Assembly (NCBI GenBank): GCA_002270565.1
Contig: NQMI01000150.1
Coordinates: 1 to 64,000 of the forward strand
DNA length: 64,000 nucleotides
Direction: 5' to 3'
Source of the DNA: Stenocarpella maydis
Lineage: Eukaryota > Ascomycota > Sordariomycetes > Diaporthales > Diaporthaceae
This document shows positions 43,671 through 56,621 of the stretch, one piece after another. Both the position numbers and the translations under genes were made by a program. The stretch's first letter is position 1; each line of letters starts with the position of its first letter. A model generated the notes under the pieces. The model was not told the DNA's origin. It ran no database searches and worked only from the letters and a program-made list of their open reading frames with translations.

Positions 43671-46600
43671 GGACCGATATCTGTCAGGTGGCTCATCAAA
43701 TCACGGCATTTTCAGTAGACAGCGGGGCACAGATGAGGGCACAATTACTTGTCCAGCCGTAGTGTGCACGGGGCAACATCATCTGGCCATTCATTATTTT
43801 GATTACTCAGCATGGGGACATTAAGCGCAACTGAATTCTCAGCCCTCACGAGACTGGGCAGGATCATGTTTCACCCTCTAGTTCAGTTTGACACCGCGTC
43901 AAGCCAGGGTGGGGGCCTGTTTGCTCCAGAAGCGCCATGTCCAGCGCGCCTCTCGCTCGCACCACCCTAGCCAAGTCCGTGGCACCTCGATCTCCTTTTC
44001 CCACGTGGGTCTTTAAATCCCGAGGGACATGGCCAGGCGAATCCACCAAGAGCGACATCGATCTGATGCTGATCCTGACCCTGACAGGAACCGCCCTTGC
44101 TTCTGATGTGTGGCCTGTCGCGTGGTTTGGTTGTAGGCGAGATCCTGTCATGGTTGAGGTTTCGACGCCGCACGAGTACGTTCTTATTAGGTGGCGTACC
44201 ACACGGTACCGGAAATGCCATGATTGGATAGGCTAGGGACATGCCTCAGGTCCTATCGTCCAAGCTTAGGAGGCACAGACACACAGACGGACATGGTTTA
44301 CGCCAGCAATCCACAAACTCGTTATTATATACTGGAATAGGAATGTGTGTATTCCAGGGCTGACAGGGCGCCCGGCCGGTTCGCTTTCTCTAGGCGGATT
44401 TAAGACGGACTAGCGAGGCATCTAGTCATACTGTGGTACTACTGTACACTACGGAGTACACCTATCCTGCTTCCGCTGGCCAACTAACCATGCAGCATGC
44501 GGAGGTAAGTAAGCTGGAGCTTCTCGCCCACCGCCTCTGCCAAGATTGGAACTTTTGGCTGACACTCCACCCGTCGAGATGAAGGCGACCTCAGGCTTCA
44601 GCTGAAGGACCCCGGGCGCCGGCTGCCTGCGTGGCAAGCCTCCGTCACGACAGCGTCAAACGGTTCGAAGCAAAACCCACAAGGCTGTTGAGAGGGGGGG
44701 GGTGGAGGGGTCCCCAGATCCCGAAATGACGCCTGCAAACAGATGTTTGCGGAGAGAGTGTGAGTGCTGGTGCCGCCTCAGTGCCCAGGAGTCTCCCGCC
44801 ACAGGGCCGGTGGGACACGGGCCTGGGTTGGAAATGGACAACGGAGATGGACGGCCACCTCACCGACGCCGCTGCCGGGTGTCCCAGCCAGCTACCTCGG
44901 GGGTGGGCGCGTCGATGCGGAACCTTCGCGCGCAGGAGAGAGGGAGATACGGTGGCCGAAACGGGATCGACACGTGTTCGTCGAAGGATCAATACCCTTT
45001 CCGCGTCAATGTTCGAGCACAGGGGCAAGACGGTGAGATTCGCACTTGCGAACTCTCCGAGGCCGTACACAGACACACCCCCTTTCCACCTCGCACTCGG
45101 GAAGCACAGGTACACAGTATGGCCTGCCCCGGTCGGGTGGGAGAAAATTACTGTGCAGAGCTAGTGCTGACATCAATAATGACCAGCCCCCCCCCCTTCC
45201 CAAAAAAAAAAAAAAAAAAAACCCTTCCTGCCCTTCTCCGCTCCCCAACACAGGCAGACAGGCAGGCATCCTCTGCCATGCTGCCTACAGGCTACAGCAC
45301 GCGCGGTAGTCTGCAGGCTGGTCTAACTTTGACTGTGGCAGATCTGCTTCCCCCGATTGCCCAATCTCCACTGACCTGGGGGGGAGGATGGGGGGATAAG
45401 ACGGAGAGCACGACAAGGAGGGCAGCACGAGGAACGTGCGCGTGAAGGAAGCATGGCAAAGTGGGGCCGCCACGTGGTTGATTCGAAGCCACGTTCCGCT
45501 GTTTCAGCTTGCCTTTTGCTTTTTCCGTGTTCTTCAGCCTGCCTGCCAACACGACCTTGTCCCATACGTAATATGTAATATGCACCGCTACGGCGGGCTA
45601 GGAGACCAAGGGTCTGGGCATGCCTGACCCTCGCCCTTCCGCATCGTGGCTGCACGCCCGCGAACTTGGCGGTGGGCAGAATCTCGCATCTCACGTGGCA
45701 GGCCAGCCAGTCCAGTCGGCCAAGCTCCCGCATCGCCCGGCCTCCATCCCCTCCTGACATGCATGGTGTACACTAATGGCATGTGGCACTGCTACGCTCC
45801 GTATGCAGCCAAGGGGCAAGCGAGGCAGCAACGGTAGTCAGATAGATCAGCGTTGCGGGACTTCGTATCTGTGGGTGGTTGGCTAGGCCCTCCAGGCCCT
45901 GTCCTCCGGGGGGCGCTGTCACATCGACGGCGCGCTGATAGTGTAGTCGTGGGGCCGATCAAGCCCGGAACGCCGGACCACTGCCCAGGTCTCCCGTCCG
46001 ACGAAGCTCACTGGCCCCAGCCGGCAGGGGCAAGAGCTCACTTATATCATGATACACATGAGAAATGCAGTTCCGCACCGGCAGGGTCCGCTGCGAATCA
46101 GACGCGCATAGCTGGAGGCTGGAGCTACGGTTTCCGGCTCGGAAATGCCGGCGATGCTGCGAGGCCGTGGGAATGTCGCACCCGGGTCCTTTTAACTGTA
46201 TTGCACCCCCAGGGTTTGGCCCTGTCCGAGAGAACGCCATAGGCTAAGCTTGCATGCACAGCATTATCGCGCCAGCACGGGACGCCGGGTCACCTCGCCA
46301 CCAACCTAGCCTTCTCTCACCTGGTCGCCGTCTCCTGACAGGGGCGCTGAAGGCAAGAATAAGAGCAGAGAAAAAGAACAAAAAAAAGGAAGAAAAACAA
46401 ATGGTGAGGCGCCGCGATATCTCTTGCTTCGTTGGACGGACGGCGACCCTCCGTCCCTCTCCCGGAGGGCGTGCATGTTGCCAGGCCCCTGCACGGCAGC
46501 ATGGCTGCCACGCTTCCCACATGGGCTGCCGACAGCGCATGCCTAGTGCACACACAGGGAACACGCCTCGCCCGTATGTATTGCTTATGCAGATCCTCTT

Positions 46601-47240
46601 CACCGCACATGGTTTGAGGTGGCACAAGCCAGTGTATGCTGCATCGGACGCGTCACAGCAGGATTGCCAGGGCGGCTGGGCGGTCGCCTGCCCGCGCAAC
46701 TGGGACGGGGGGGGACCAACAGCAAACCCACCAACAAGGGAATGCGACCAGGGCGGGCAGACGCAGGCCACTCAGGTCATCGACTTGCCTCGCCGAGGCG
46801 GGCGGGCTGGCATGTCAACACAAGGACCCCTGGGGGACCCCATCTCAGATGCCTCCGATCCCGCCAGCAGATCGCCAAAGCATATCTCGACTCCTTCGCC
46901 TGCAGCCTTGCGGCCCTCGGTCGCTCATTCGTGATATCCCACATGGCCGCATGGTCTGCGGTAGCAGCCAGCCCACCCACACCACCCCGGCCCACCCTGT
47001 TCCGCCCCCTCCCGCACATATATACGGAGTACATAGTATGCCTCCCATCCCAGCCCCCAATGGCAAAACTAGTCGTACAAAACAAATACATGCGCACACA
47101 TGCGCACAGGCTACCACATCCTACGGCTTGCCGCTTTTGGCCCTCCCGCGCCAGGTCCGCGGTGCTGCCTGCTGCGCGTGCGCATGCAAGAGACAGACAA
47201 TGTGCGACGCGACCTTGACTGGAAAATGCCAGGGGCGGAG

Positions 47241-47356
<116 letters not shown>

Positions 47357-47362
47357 NNNNNN
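47357..47362. other. Assembly gap (six Ns)
   Basis: A run of six N characters follows the (AAC)n tract. The length is probably nominal and not a measured size. Confidence 0.98.
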
Positions 47363-48751
47363 CCCCTCCCCTCCGCCTCCATGCCAGCTCCCATGTAGGT
47401 GCCTAGATATACAGAGTACTGCTGACAGTCTGTACCTGCCGGTAGCCATTGTCGACGGGCCCGGCCTGGCCCTCTGCGAGGCAGCAACGGCTGTTCCCAC
47501 TCCGGGGCCGCCTTGCACCGCTCTGTGGTCGTGTCAAGACGTTGCAACCCGATTCGGCCACGGTCCGAGCAGGCAGTTAGCGCATCTATATCCGCGTCAA
47601 CAAGAGCTGAGACCAGAGCCCCGACGTCTTTGCCAGTGTGCAGTATGGTGCCAGGTGGGATCATCGTATGAGCAGACGCTCTTAAAAGTGGGACGAAATC
47701 CACGCCCACAGGGGGCCAATGGCAGGCGGCGGCCAGCAGCCGGGCAAGGCCCAGCGCAATAGCAACTGGCCGTGGGCGATATTACTTCTTACCCACTTGG
47801 TACAAATACTCTCGACCAAAATGGACAGTGCGTGAATGCCTCATACGGCTGAGGGCCATGGACATATGAGCTTTGAGTACACTAAAAGCTGACGCAGCCG
47901 CTGTCCATTTCCATTTTCGCGTGGTTGCAATGCCTCGCCAAAACCCGACTGGCCAATTGTGGAGCAGCACCAATCCAGCGTCTTTGCCTAGGCTCGCGAA
48001 GGTTTCCGGCAGACAACCATCTGGCAGGGTGGCATGAGCCAATATGGACAAGGAAAAGTCTACGGCCCACATGCTAAGTGCCGGCCATGAAGTGCCACGC
48101 CTATGTCAAGTGACTGAGGACCAAGATGCTGCGCTGCGGTGACCGGGTACACGGGGCCTGCCCTCGGAGTATAGCTGAAGCTACACCGTCTCACCTTCAC
48201 CGTCGTCCCATATCTCTCTTGTCCTGCCAGCTCCGGGGAAGCGAGCGACACGTTGGGCCACCGTCGGGCACCTATCAAGCCTCATACCGCCCTCCTCCGC
48301 AATCCGCATTGGGCACTTACACATCCCCTCCCAACCTTCCATTGCCAGGCTTCGCTCAGTTGCAAGGCTTCAAGACCAGGGCTGGGCCCGCCTCGTGCGA
48401 AGCCACATTACTACAGCTTGCCGGGATCCTGACTTGCATCTCTGATAACTTGGGCTGCAAGGCGGCCTGATCAGCGGTTCGTTGTGAGGCAAGAGGGGCA
48501 TCAAGCAGGTTTTGCTAAACCATACGGACAGCTCGGAAAGGGCGAGCTTGAACACGAAACAAGTCATGCCACCGCGGACCGGGATCTCCACTCTCCAACG
48601 GCACCCCATCGCCTCGTCCTCACGCAAGGCTCTGGCAGCCTTGTCGTGTCATCCGCGAGGCTATATCACTTCGGAACGCCTGATGACGCGGGAAACAAGA
48701 GCGTGAATTGATACTCAAGCCAAGTCACCATCGCAGAAGCAGCTGTCGAAG

Positions 48752-49351
48752 ATGAGCGACCGCTGTGGGCCCAGCAGCAACCGGCACAACCCGAGGAACA
48801 GGTCCCGCTATGAGCCCAGCCCGGACGACGGCCACTCAGCAGTCTACTCGGAGGAGGATGGGGACGGCGGCAGCGGCGTGAGCTGCCTCCAAGGCAACAC
48901 GACCACGTCGGGGAGGCCCTCCAGCTTGCGGTCCGATCGCCACCCCCGCCACGACCACCACCCCCGCTCCTCACACCGCAGCCACTCCCAGAGACACCAC
49001 CAGCGATCCCACCGCCACCACCGCCAGAAGCTGCTGGGCCCGGCCGGGGGCTGCGAGAACCCGCGCGGCGGCCCCGGCACTGCGCTGGCGGTCCGGGAGG
49101 AGTACCAGGTACAGGCGGTCCCTCGCGCGCACCGCGCCGGCAGGTCGGACGACGACGAGGTCGAGGAGGTCTACGACCACCGGCCCAGGCCGCTCTCGCA
49201 CCGGGGGCGCAGCCACGCGGGCGTCAGTGACCGCCAAAACGGCGGCGCGCGCGGGCAGCAGGCCGGCGACGCGGACAGGGGCTTCTTCGTGGCCGCGGCC
49301 GTGCTGGCCGTGTCGCTCATCATATGCTGTGGCGATACGGACAACGACTGA
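48752..49351 (+). CDS. Uncharacterised His/Arg-rich protein with C-terminal membrane segment
   Basis: Single exon, 199 aa. The central part is extremely His/Arg/Ser-rich (RHPRHDHHPRSSHRSHSQRH, residues about 63-85), followed by an acidic patch (RSDDDEVEEVYDHRP). The protein ends in a hydrophobic helix (GFFVAAAVLAVSLIICC) and DTDND. This layout suits a tail-anchored membrane protein with a metal- or nucleic-acid-binding cytosolic part. I recognise no family. The sharp composition, the good start and the terminal helix argue that it is real. The surrounding gene-poor DNA and lack of a known domain argue caution. Confidence 0.5.
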   Translation: MSDRCGPSSNRHNPRNRSRYEPSPDDGHSAVYSEEDGDGGSGVSCLQGNTTTSGRPSSLRSDRHPRHDHHPRSSHRSHSQRHHQRSHRHHRQKLLGPAGGCENPRGGPGTALAVREEYQVQAVPRAHRAGRSDDDEVEEVYDHRPRPLSHRGRSHAGVSDRQNGGARGQQAGDADRGFFVAAAVLAVSLIICCGDTDND

Positions 49352-51573
49352 GGCACGAAGGGACCAGGGGTTGTGCCAGATGCCTGAAGGGGAGGGCGTG
49401 CGGGTGCATGAGACCGGGTGGGAAGGGGCGAGGGGGATATCTGCACACGTCCCGGTGACTTTGTGTTGTCTGCCGATACCAGGTGGTGTAAATATCTCCT
49501 GTCCATCCCACCTCTCCCCCCCCCCATAAGCCCAGATGGCCTTCTGCTCTCTGGCGCTGTCCACCGAGTCTTACACAGGTGGGGATAAGTGTCCGTGGCC
49601 CGTGGTGCCGGTTCTTCCGTCTGCAGGGGCCCCGTTTACCCCTTGATAGTCTCGTCAACTGCCTATTCTTTGTCTTTGATGCGAGCGACCTGCGCACGGT
49701 GGGGGTTGTCCCTGACAATACCGTTGGGGGAGGGGGGGGGGCATACACTACAAGTCCTAGATACGAGTCGCCAACACATTGTGCGTGGCCTCTGCGATCG
49801 TGGTCGCCACACCTGGGAGCCGGGGGCGTGTTGAACAAAAGTCCCCTTTGGGTCCGCAGCTCACAGGGCACACAGTGATCGGTCTCCTCTTCGTGCTTCG
49901 GATTGTCAGCGAGAGGTGCAAGGTCCGATTCGTGTGATTGGCGTGCGGGGGATGTACGATGGGGGCCATATGGCACGCGCAGGTGGGATCTGCGCAGGGG
50001 AGTGTTGGCGGCCAGGAGGCACGATATGACGATGTTGCAAGGCCCATGAGTGGCACACGTGGATTTGGGGGGAGGGGGTCACTCCAGAAGAATGACCAGA
50101 CAATGCCTATCCGGGCAGGGACGGCGAGATACCGTGTCTGAGTGCATGGGATTCCTCCTCGCCCCAGCAGCTCTTTGTGGGACATTGGACATGCGTTATG
50201 CTCGGGGCCGAACTGTCGCATTACGTGGATCGAGTTTCGGCAACGCTGAACAACTGCCTTGAAATTTGTGAGGTAGATTCTACCTCGCGAATACCACGCG
50301 GCTGTCTCTCCGCCCGTGCCAGGAGTGCGACAGTTCACTTCTGGCCTTGAACAGTATCCTGCCTTTCCGTACAATTCAGAAACTAACACTACTCGTGTTC
50401 CCATCATCATCACGTCACGTATGCGAACTATGGCACGCCCATGAACGATCGCAATTTAACCACATAACTCTAATCCACATACATATACATAAACATAGTC
50501 CACAATTTACATAACTGCCGCCCCCCCCTCCCCCCACACAATACAATCCCGGTAAGCACGCGAGGGAGACAAAACCAAGCCTCGATCCATCCCACGCGTA
50601 CACGCCTGGTTACGGTGGTGGAAGCGGCATGACAGCCTTTGGAGCCCAGACCGGCAGTTCGTCGTTGTCGTCGGGGGGAGTGCTGCGACTCAGGTACCCG
50701 GGGGCCCTGGGCGGGTCCGGTACGTGCCAACCCGAAAATTAACACACTCACGACACACACAGGCGCGCGGGAATCCCCGGCCCCCATCTGTTCTTGTTTA
50801 GGTCCGCTACAACAAATCTCGCTGCCTAAAGGCACACAGTGGATGGGGAACGGGGGGGCGAGACAAAAAGGCTCGTGACTCGCCGCCGCCGCCCTTGGTG
50901 AGGCAGTGGCGTGAGATAGATAGGGCTGGCTGGGAACAAGGACGCAGGGGGGAAAGGGGAAATGACGATTGGCCGCTGATGCGCGCAAGGAAGTGAGAGC
51001 CAGCGTGTGGCCCACGACGTCAAAGCGGCGGTGTCTTGAGGGCGTCGCGAACAGGACGGGGACCCATATTCTGTTTGGATTGCGCGTGCTGTCCTTCGCT
51101 CAAGGAAGTTACCGGAAACTTGAGCGTGCCTGCTGGCTCGGAGGTTTGCTTGTCCGGAGGTACGGTGACTTGGCACGGTGTTCGGCGGTGTGTAAGGGTG
51201 CCACTGACAGGGTCAGCGAAGATGGATCGTGATATTGGCTGAGGCGCTTGCTCCCGATCTTCAATTGGCATCCTACACTACAATGACGTAGGGAGACTAA
51301 ATATATCAGGCAAATATCGGGACACCTGTCGGTACCGAGTCGCCCGTAGTCCATCCTGGAATGGTTGTATTGCTTGATACCTGAGGGTATCCACAGGTAT
51401 CCCTTTTCCCTTGTGAGTGAGTCCAGGCCAAGGCCTGCCAGGGAAGAGTCCCTGAACGATGTGGCTTGAGAAGGCTCAAGAAAGCTCAAGCCACATACAT
51501 TCAGACCCAGAGTGGAGCAAGTTGGGGGCACGCCAGCCCAGAATAGGGCGGTAGTAAGGATAGCTGGCTGATG
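49352..51573. other. Intergenic, nothing recognised
   Basis: 2.2 kb between the His-rich gene and the 3' end of ORC4, with several G or C runs. No supported gene. Confidence 0.55.
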
Positions 51574-53565
51574 TTACAATTCCTTGCACCACCTAGATAG
51601 TATCGCATTCAGCTTGACGGCCGTGGGAATTTCCTCCAGGCTCACGTCAACCTTGCACATGCGGCCACCGATGCCGGTTGGCAGCAGTAGGCCTAGTGAT
51701 ACAAGTCGTTCCCAACATATCTCGGCGACGCCGCGCCCCCAGACACGCGCCCCTCCCCCGAGTGCCAACATGCCCGAGGTGGCACTCTGTACGCGTTGCC
51801 TTCCTATCAACGTTGTGTACTCGTCATATGCCATTGCAAAGTTGACCGTGTCCGTGTGTGCAACAATGTCGAGGCGAGCTGCCGATATGAGAAGAGACAA
51901 GTCAAGGTCGGAAAGAGATTCCAGCAGGTAGAGCTTGGAGTCAGAAGGGTCGACCGACGAGCCCAGCCCAGGTTTGAATCGCAGTGAGAGGTTGGACGGC
52001 GTAAGTGCTGCCAAAGAGAGAACGCTGCTGTTGAGGAAGGCTGGCACAGACTTGGTGCTGTAATAGTGGTAGTCGAGGTGATCCTTGAAAGCCTGGTCCT
52101 TATAGAGCGCCTCAACCTTGTTGGTCCAGTACTCCTGGAATTTGGTGAAGCCCGGCAGAGTGATGGGTAGTCCTTCCTCCTTTGAATCCTCGTCCTCGAC
52201 CATAAGGCCTTGTTTGCACACCGCCCAGTAGGACTGCAGTGTCTTGGGAAGTGACAAGTAGACGTAGCGATGGCTGAACCGACTCTTTACGCGCTTCTCC
52301 AGACTCTCAACCACATCAATCCTGTTGGTGACGCCCAGTACAGCAATGGGCGCTTTCCTCGCTTGAGCTATGTCGAAAAGGTTGTAAAGGAGAGTCTGAC
52401 GGGCGTGGGTGGCGAAGAGATCAAATTCGTCAATGACGAAGACCACGGATTTCGAAGTGACCCCCTCGTGAGCTTCTGCGATCTCCGAGGGATGCGACAG
52501 AAGCGCGAGCAGCGATGCGAGCGTGTCCGCGTAGTTGTTTGTCTTGCGGATGAGTTCGTCCTCGACTTCCATCTCCTTACCCAGCTGCCGCCATATGTCT
52601 TTCAGTGCGAGCTTGTCGTCTGTGTGGATGAAACCATTCAGCCGCACGACATGGAATTGGTCGCGGTGCTCCATGCCAAGATCGGACAGGACCGACTCGA
52701 CCATCGTGGTTTTCCCACAACCTCTGGCACCGATTACGAGCATCGAGTTGCCTTCACCCGCCAATACAGTCTGCTGGACGAGCTGGAACGTCTTCTCGTA
52801 TGCCTCGTCCTGGCCCCGCAGCCTCATCCGGCGCCTCCCAGTGCAACGATCTAGTAGAACCCGTTTGAGAGAATTCAAGTGCTGCTCAAAGTTAGGGATC
52901 TCGGGCGCGGATTCCACAGTTGCTTCCGAGGGCTCCTGACCCTTGGTCTTCACAGCATTCCCTGCCGTGCTGCGTGAGGCTTGGGAGCAGTCTTTACACA
53001 GCCAATCGCCCCGTGGGATCCTGGGTACACCATAACATTTTTGATGCACAGCTAGATCACAGCCGTCACAAAACAGTATCTGGTTGCCGGTCTTTGAATC
53101 CGGCTTACTGCAGACGGCGCACACTTCATCGTCTTCCTCCTGCTCTGACTCCTGGGCTGCATCCTCACGGGGCTCCTCTCGAGCCTTCCTGGGAAATTTG
53201 TGGGACGGTCTTGCTGGTTTTGCTGGTATATCGTCGAAAATGATCTCTCCACCATTTTGTTTGTCGAAGGCCACACTCTTGGAGGGTCGCTCACTGTGCC
53301 TCCTGCTAGGAGTGAGGATGCCCCTCAACTTGGGCTGGGCCTTTGATGGAGTTCGTGCGACCAGCGCTTCATCCGGGTCATGAAAGTCATAGACATCGTC
53401 CTTTCCTTTCCCTTTGCCATCCTGCTGATTCTCGTCGGGCTTTGGTCCATCTCGCGATTTGGCGCTAGATTGCCTGCCAGTCAGCCTAGGCTTCTTGTAT
53501 GAGGAATCGGTGTCGTCTTTCCGCGGGCGGCCACGCTTCCTGCTGGGTGCTGCTTTTGGTGGCAT
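51574..53565 (-). CDS. ORC4: Origin recognition complex subunit 4 with AT-hook and PHD finger
   Basis: Intronless, 663 aa. The N-terminus carries an AT-hook (KRGRPRK, residues 10-16). A PHD finger spans about 149-193 with C149, C152, C166, C169, H174, C177, C190 and C193 ([18 protein letters not shown]). The AAA+ ORC4 core follows: [20 protein letters not shown], Walker A GARGCGKT (279-286), Walker [10 protein letters not shown] (374-382), then [20 protein letters not shown]. The winged-helix region ends near [26 protein letters not shown]4 is part of the six-subunit complex that marks replication origins and loads MCM with Cdc6 and Cdt1. The N-terminal modules suggest direct reading of AT-rich DNA and of a histone tail; that is inference from the domains. 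Confidence 0.94.
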   Translation of the reverse strand: MPPKAAPSRKRGRPRKDDTDSSYKKPRLTGRQSSAKSRDGPKPDENQQDGKGKGKDDVYDFHDPDEALVARTPSKAQPKLRGILTPSRRHSERPSKSVAFDKQNGGEIIFDDIPAKPARPSHKFPRKAREEPREDAAQESEQEEDDEVCAVCSKPDSKTGNQILFCDGCDLAVHQKCYGVPRIPRGDWLCKDCSQASRSTAGNAVKTKGQEPSEATVESAPEIPNFEQHLNSLKRVLLDRCTGRRRMRLRGQDEAYEKTFQLVQQTVLAGEGNSMLVIGARGCGKTTMVESVLSDLGMEHRDQFHVVRLNGFIHTDDKLALKDIWRQLGKEMEVEDELIRKTNNYADTLASLLALLSHPSEIAEAHEGVTSKSVVFVIDEFDLFATHARQTLLYNLFDIAQARKAPIAVLGVTNRIDVVESLEKRVKSRFSHRYVYLSLPKTLQSYWAVCKQGLMVEDEDSKEEGLPITLPGFTKFQEYWTNKVEALYKDQAFKDHLDYHYYSTKSVPAFLNSSVLSLAALTPSNLSLRFKPGLGSSVDPSDSKLYLLESLSDLDLSLLISAARLDIVAHTDTVNFAMAYDEYTTLIGRQRVQSATSGMLALGGGARVWGRGVAEICWERLVSLGLLLPTGIGGRMCKVDVSLEEIPTAVKLNAILSRWCKEL

Positions 53566-54485
53566 GATTGAGTCTGAGGATGAGTCAAATCAGGAAGATG
53601 AGGGACAATGCCACGTATAACGTTGCGCGCCCCGTGGCATGTGGTCAGGACTTCTGGCTGTTCATGAGAGGATGAGAGTCGGCTGGGTTGTCGAGAGAGA
53701 GGCCAGTAAATGAGGTCAGCAGGCGCAGACTTGAAGACAAAGGCTACAATAGTGAATGAGATAGACCAATGCCTCAGTTATGCGACATCAAAGGTGCTAC
53801 TGCATGTTCTCGAAGTGCGGGTTGGTAGTCGGTTTGCCCGCGTCTCAAACTGCCGCTGAGACGTGACTGCAAAGACGCGACCCGACAGGGAACAAAATTG
53901 ATTTTCAGCCACTGCACCACGACGCAGTGTGGCGCAGTGACCCCTGAGCCACCACCTCACTGCCCATGTAAGCCCATGCAAACACGACCACAGCAAGTTT
54001 GACAATTGTTGACAAATATTGACTTTCCGGTCATCTACGTAGAGTATTAGTATTTATTGGGCCACACAGCACGATCCGGGCTGTCCCCCCTCATTGCTTC
54101 CAGGTGAACCCTCCAGCGCGTCTGATAGCAACAAATGATTTTGCCATGATTGAGCGCCCAGCGCTTCAGATGATGCTCGTCGTCCGGCGATCGGTCACAA
54201 TTGAAATGCATAGAGACATCCGTAAAGTTCAGGTGGAACTGTTTCGATATGCCCTTATTCCGTAGGAATTGCCTATCAAGAAGTGCTTGGTGATAAACCT
54301 CTTCCAGACAAGCCAGATTCGCATCAGTCCCGCCATCGCAGCAGATGAAATGGATTTTTGCAATGCCCGCCAAAACTCCTCTACGCCGTTCCCCAGCTAC
54401 TCGTTTTCCATGCCACGACATTCTAGTACGCCAGATGTCACGCGGGTATTCATTCACTTCGAAATCCTCATAGCTCCTTCCGGGA
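53566..54485. other. Intergenic between ORC4 start and ENP1 stop
   Basis: Upstream region of ORC4 and downstream region of ENP1, both on the minus strand. An open frame of 170 codons crosses from here into the last ENP1 exon in another frame, and I do not accept it as a gene. Confidence 0.55.
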
Positions 54486-56281
54486 TCACGAATCAATCTG
54501 CATCGTGTCGTCTCCGTCAAAAGCCTGTCCCTTTGGTTCCACTGGGACACCTCTGCCACGGCCGGCGACCAGCTCCCTCCTAATCTCGGGCCCGATCACA
54601 GAGTGTCCATGGGTGAGTAGTAAATCCAGGAGAGCCTGCAAAGCAACTAGTCAGTATTTAAGTCAAGACCAAAAGGAAAGGCAAGAAAATTATTTAAAAT
54701 CAGGGAACGAAATTGAGCTCCAGATTTGAAAGCCGGGAGAAGGGGACGGATGTGTGGGTGCGTATGTACCATGACCAAACGCTCCAATGACTGTACTGTG
54801 CTTACCTCTCGTTGGTCCTCGTTGATATCATTCCGGTATCTCTGAGCAAAACTCAGGAGGCATTGGTGCCACAAGACTGGCAGCTGTCGCCCTATCTTGG
54901 CTTCTGATGGCCTCGCCATAGCCTCGGCCTCCTTCACGGCCGCGGGATCGACAGACCTGAACCGCAGGAAGAAAAACACCAGTGCGTCAATGACCTGGTA
55001 CGGCAAGGCCAGTCCCTTGTCAAGGAGTACCTTGATGAAAACGTTCGTGGCGGCCGCATTCTCACCATTCGACGCTTGCTGGGCCGCCAGGTCACAAAGC
55101 CCCTTCAAGCCTGCTGCCGAGTGCAGAATGGGAATGGAGACACGTGCCATAACAGAGGAAACAATGTGAGCCTCGCGCAACGTGCATGTCCCTGAGCCGA
55201 CAAGGGGGAACAATAGCCCTTTGAAGAAGGCGGATGGCTTGTACAAACTCTTCTTGATTGCGTTGTAAAGATGGACATTTCTGAGGAACAGGCGTCAGCA
55301 GTTGCTAAACTAAATGCGAGGCAAACAAAGATATTTGGGCCTGATGGGGTGTCGCCTCCCACGTGCACTTACAGCTTCTTAGTCTCGTAGATATCATCTC
55401 GCACCCGAGGCAGCACCACTATCTCGAGCCATCGTTGTACGACGGCTGGTTTCGCAGAGGCAAAGATCCGAGTCAGCCCATAGATTGCATTAGGAGTCCA
55501 GTTTTCAGGTTGCGCGACCTCGACGATTCTCTCCCAGTCGGGCACTGTCGGCAGGATCTTCATGGGTTTAGGAAGCGGTCCGCTCTTCCACCGGCTCAGA
55601 ATCATGCCACACCTATGTGTTTGTCAGTAGGATGGCTTCACCCTCACTAATTCTGCAACAATAGACGACATACTTCTCGTAGACCTCGATAACTTTGGGG
55701 TGCAGGTCCTCCTCCGGGAAGTCTTCCATGCCACCCATCTCCTGCTGGTTCCCGCTACCGGCTTCGAACTCCTGGATTTTTGCCAACATGATGTCGGCCA
55801 GGTTCCTCGTTCCGCCTTGTTGCTCCTCGCCATCGGCGGGTTTCAGATCCCAGCCGTGCTTCAGCAGCGGATCGTCATCTGCCGTGAGGAACTTGTTGAA
55901 CATGGCCAAGTCTTCGGGGGCTATCTCGGCTCCTTCGAGCTCAATCTCCTCATCCTTGTCTCCCCAGGCCTCGTCGTCACCGAACTTGTGCTCGTCCTCG
56001 TCATCCTCTTGGGCAAACCGCGAGTCGACGTCGAAGGCGCTCTTGCGTGGCTCCAAGGGCTTTCTTTCGTCCTCGTCCTCATCTGCAAGCTCTCGCCCCA
56101 GTTGTAGTATCCTGGCTGATTGTTTTGGGTTCACGAAGTGATCCTCGTCTTTCTTGCCTTGCTTGGTCTTCTTTGCCGTCTTTCCAGACCTCAGGATTCC
56201 GCTGCCTCCCAGGATGTCGGCCTCAAGAGGGTTGTGGCGGCGCCCCTGGCGCTCAGCCACAGGTGCCATTGCTTTAGGCAT
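54486..56281 (-). CDS. ENP1: Bystin, 40S ribosome biogenesis factor Enp1
   Basis: Four exons (55674-56281, 55373-55612, 54806-55280, 54486-54635), 490 aa, every junction in phase. The N-terminus is RQGRRHNPLEADILGG followed by acidic stretches (DEDEDERKPLEP; FGDDEAWGDKDEE). The bystin core reads EDLHPKVIEVYEKCGMILSR, LPKPMKILPTVPDWE, TPNAIYGLTRIFASA, YKPSAFFKGLLFPL, VSSVMARVSIPILHSAAGL and LLDKGLALPYQVIDALVFFF. The last exon completes it with ALLDLLLTHGHSVIGPEIRREL. Enp1 binds pre-40S particles in the nucleolus and is needed for 18S rRNA maturation and export. The start is set at MPKAM (56281), where relatives usually begin; an in-frame Met at 56311 would add ten residues. It is divergent from HGH1. 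Confidence 0.93.
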
Positions 56282-56621
56282 TTCCAATGGACTGCGGGTC
56301 GATGAGTTCATAAGTTCACCCGAACATACGAGGATGGAGGGCTATTTATCGATGGCATCCAGAAGTTCATCAGCAGCTGGGAGAAGGAGGAAAAAACTTG
56401 ACCGACTTCCTCTTCTGAGTTAGTTCTGCCAGCCATCTTGTTATCGATAAGGCCGTCAAAAATCCACCCCACCAACTGCTTGGGCCCCAAGCTAGGCCTT
56501 TTCCCGCCACCCCAATCACATGTATCCCTTGCCAACTCCCAGCTTGTAAGTGGGCGAGTTCTTTTCAAAGCTTTTCTAGATACCCGGAACAAGAGTTTGA
56601 CGTCCTAAAAATTCTCGAACG
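56282..56621. promoter_or_regulatory. Shared divergent promoter, ENP1 / HGH1
   Basis: A 340-bp interval separates the start codons of two divergent genes for ribosome production and translation. It holds two ATCGAT sites (56346-56351 and 56442-56447), a GATGAG hexamer (56301-56306) and an AAAAATT run (56607-56613) just before the HGH1 start. GATGAG resembles the core of the PAC element of fungal ribosome-biogenesis promoters; that reading is inference. Confidence 0.5.

Noticed and set aside
54047..54559. 170-codon minus-strand frame between ORC4 and ENP1
   Set aside because: Its start lies inside the last ENP1 exon (54486-54635), which reads ALLDLLLTHGHSVIG in another frame. The remainder has no supporting feature.
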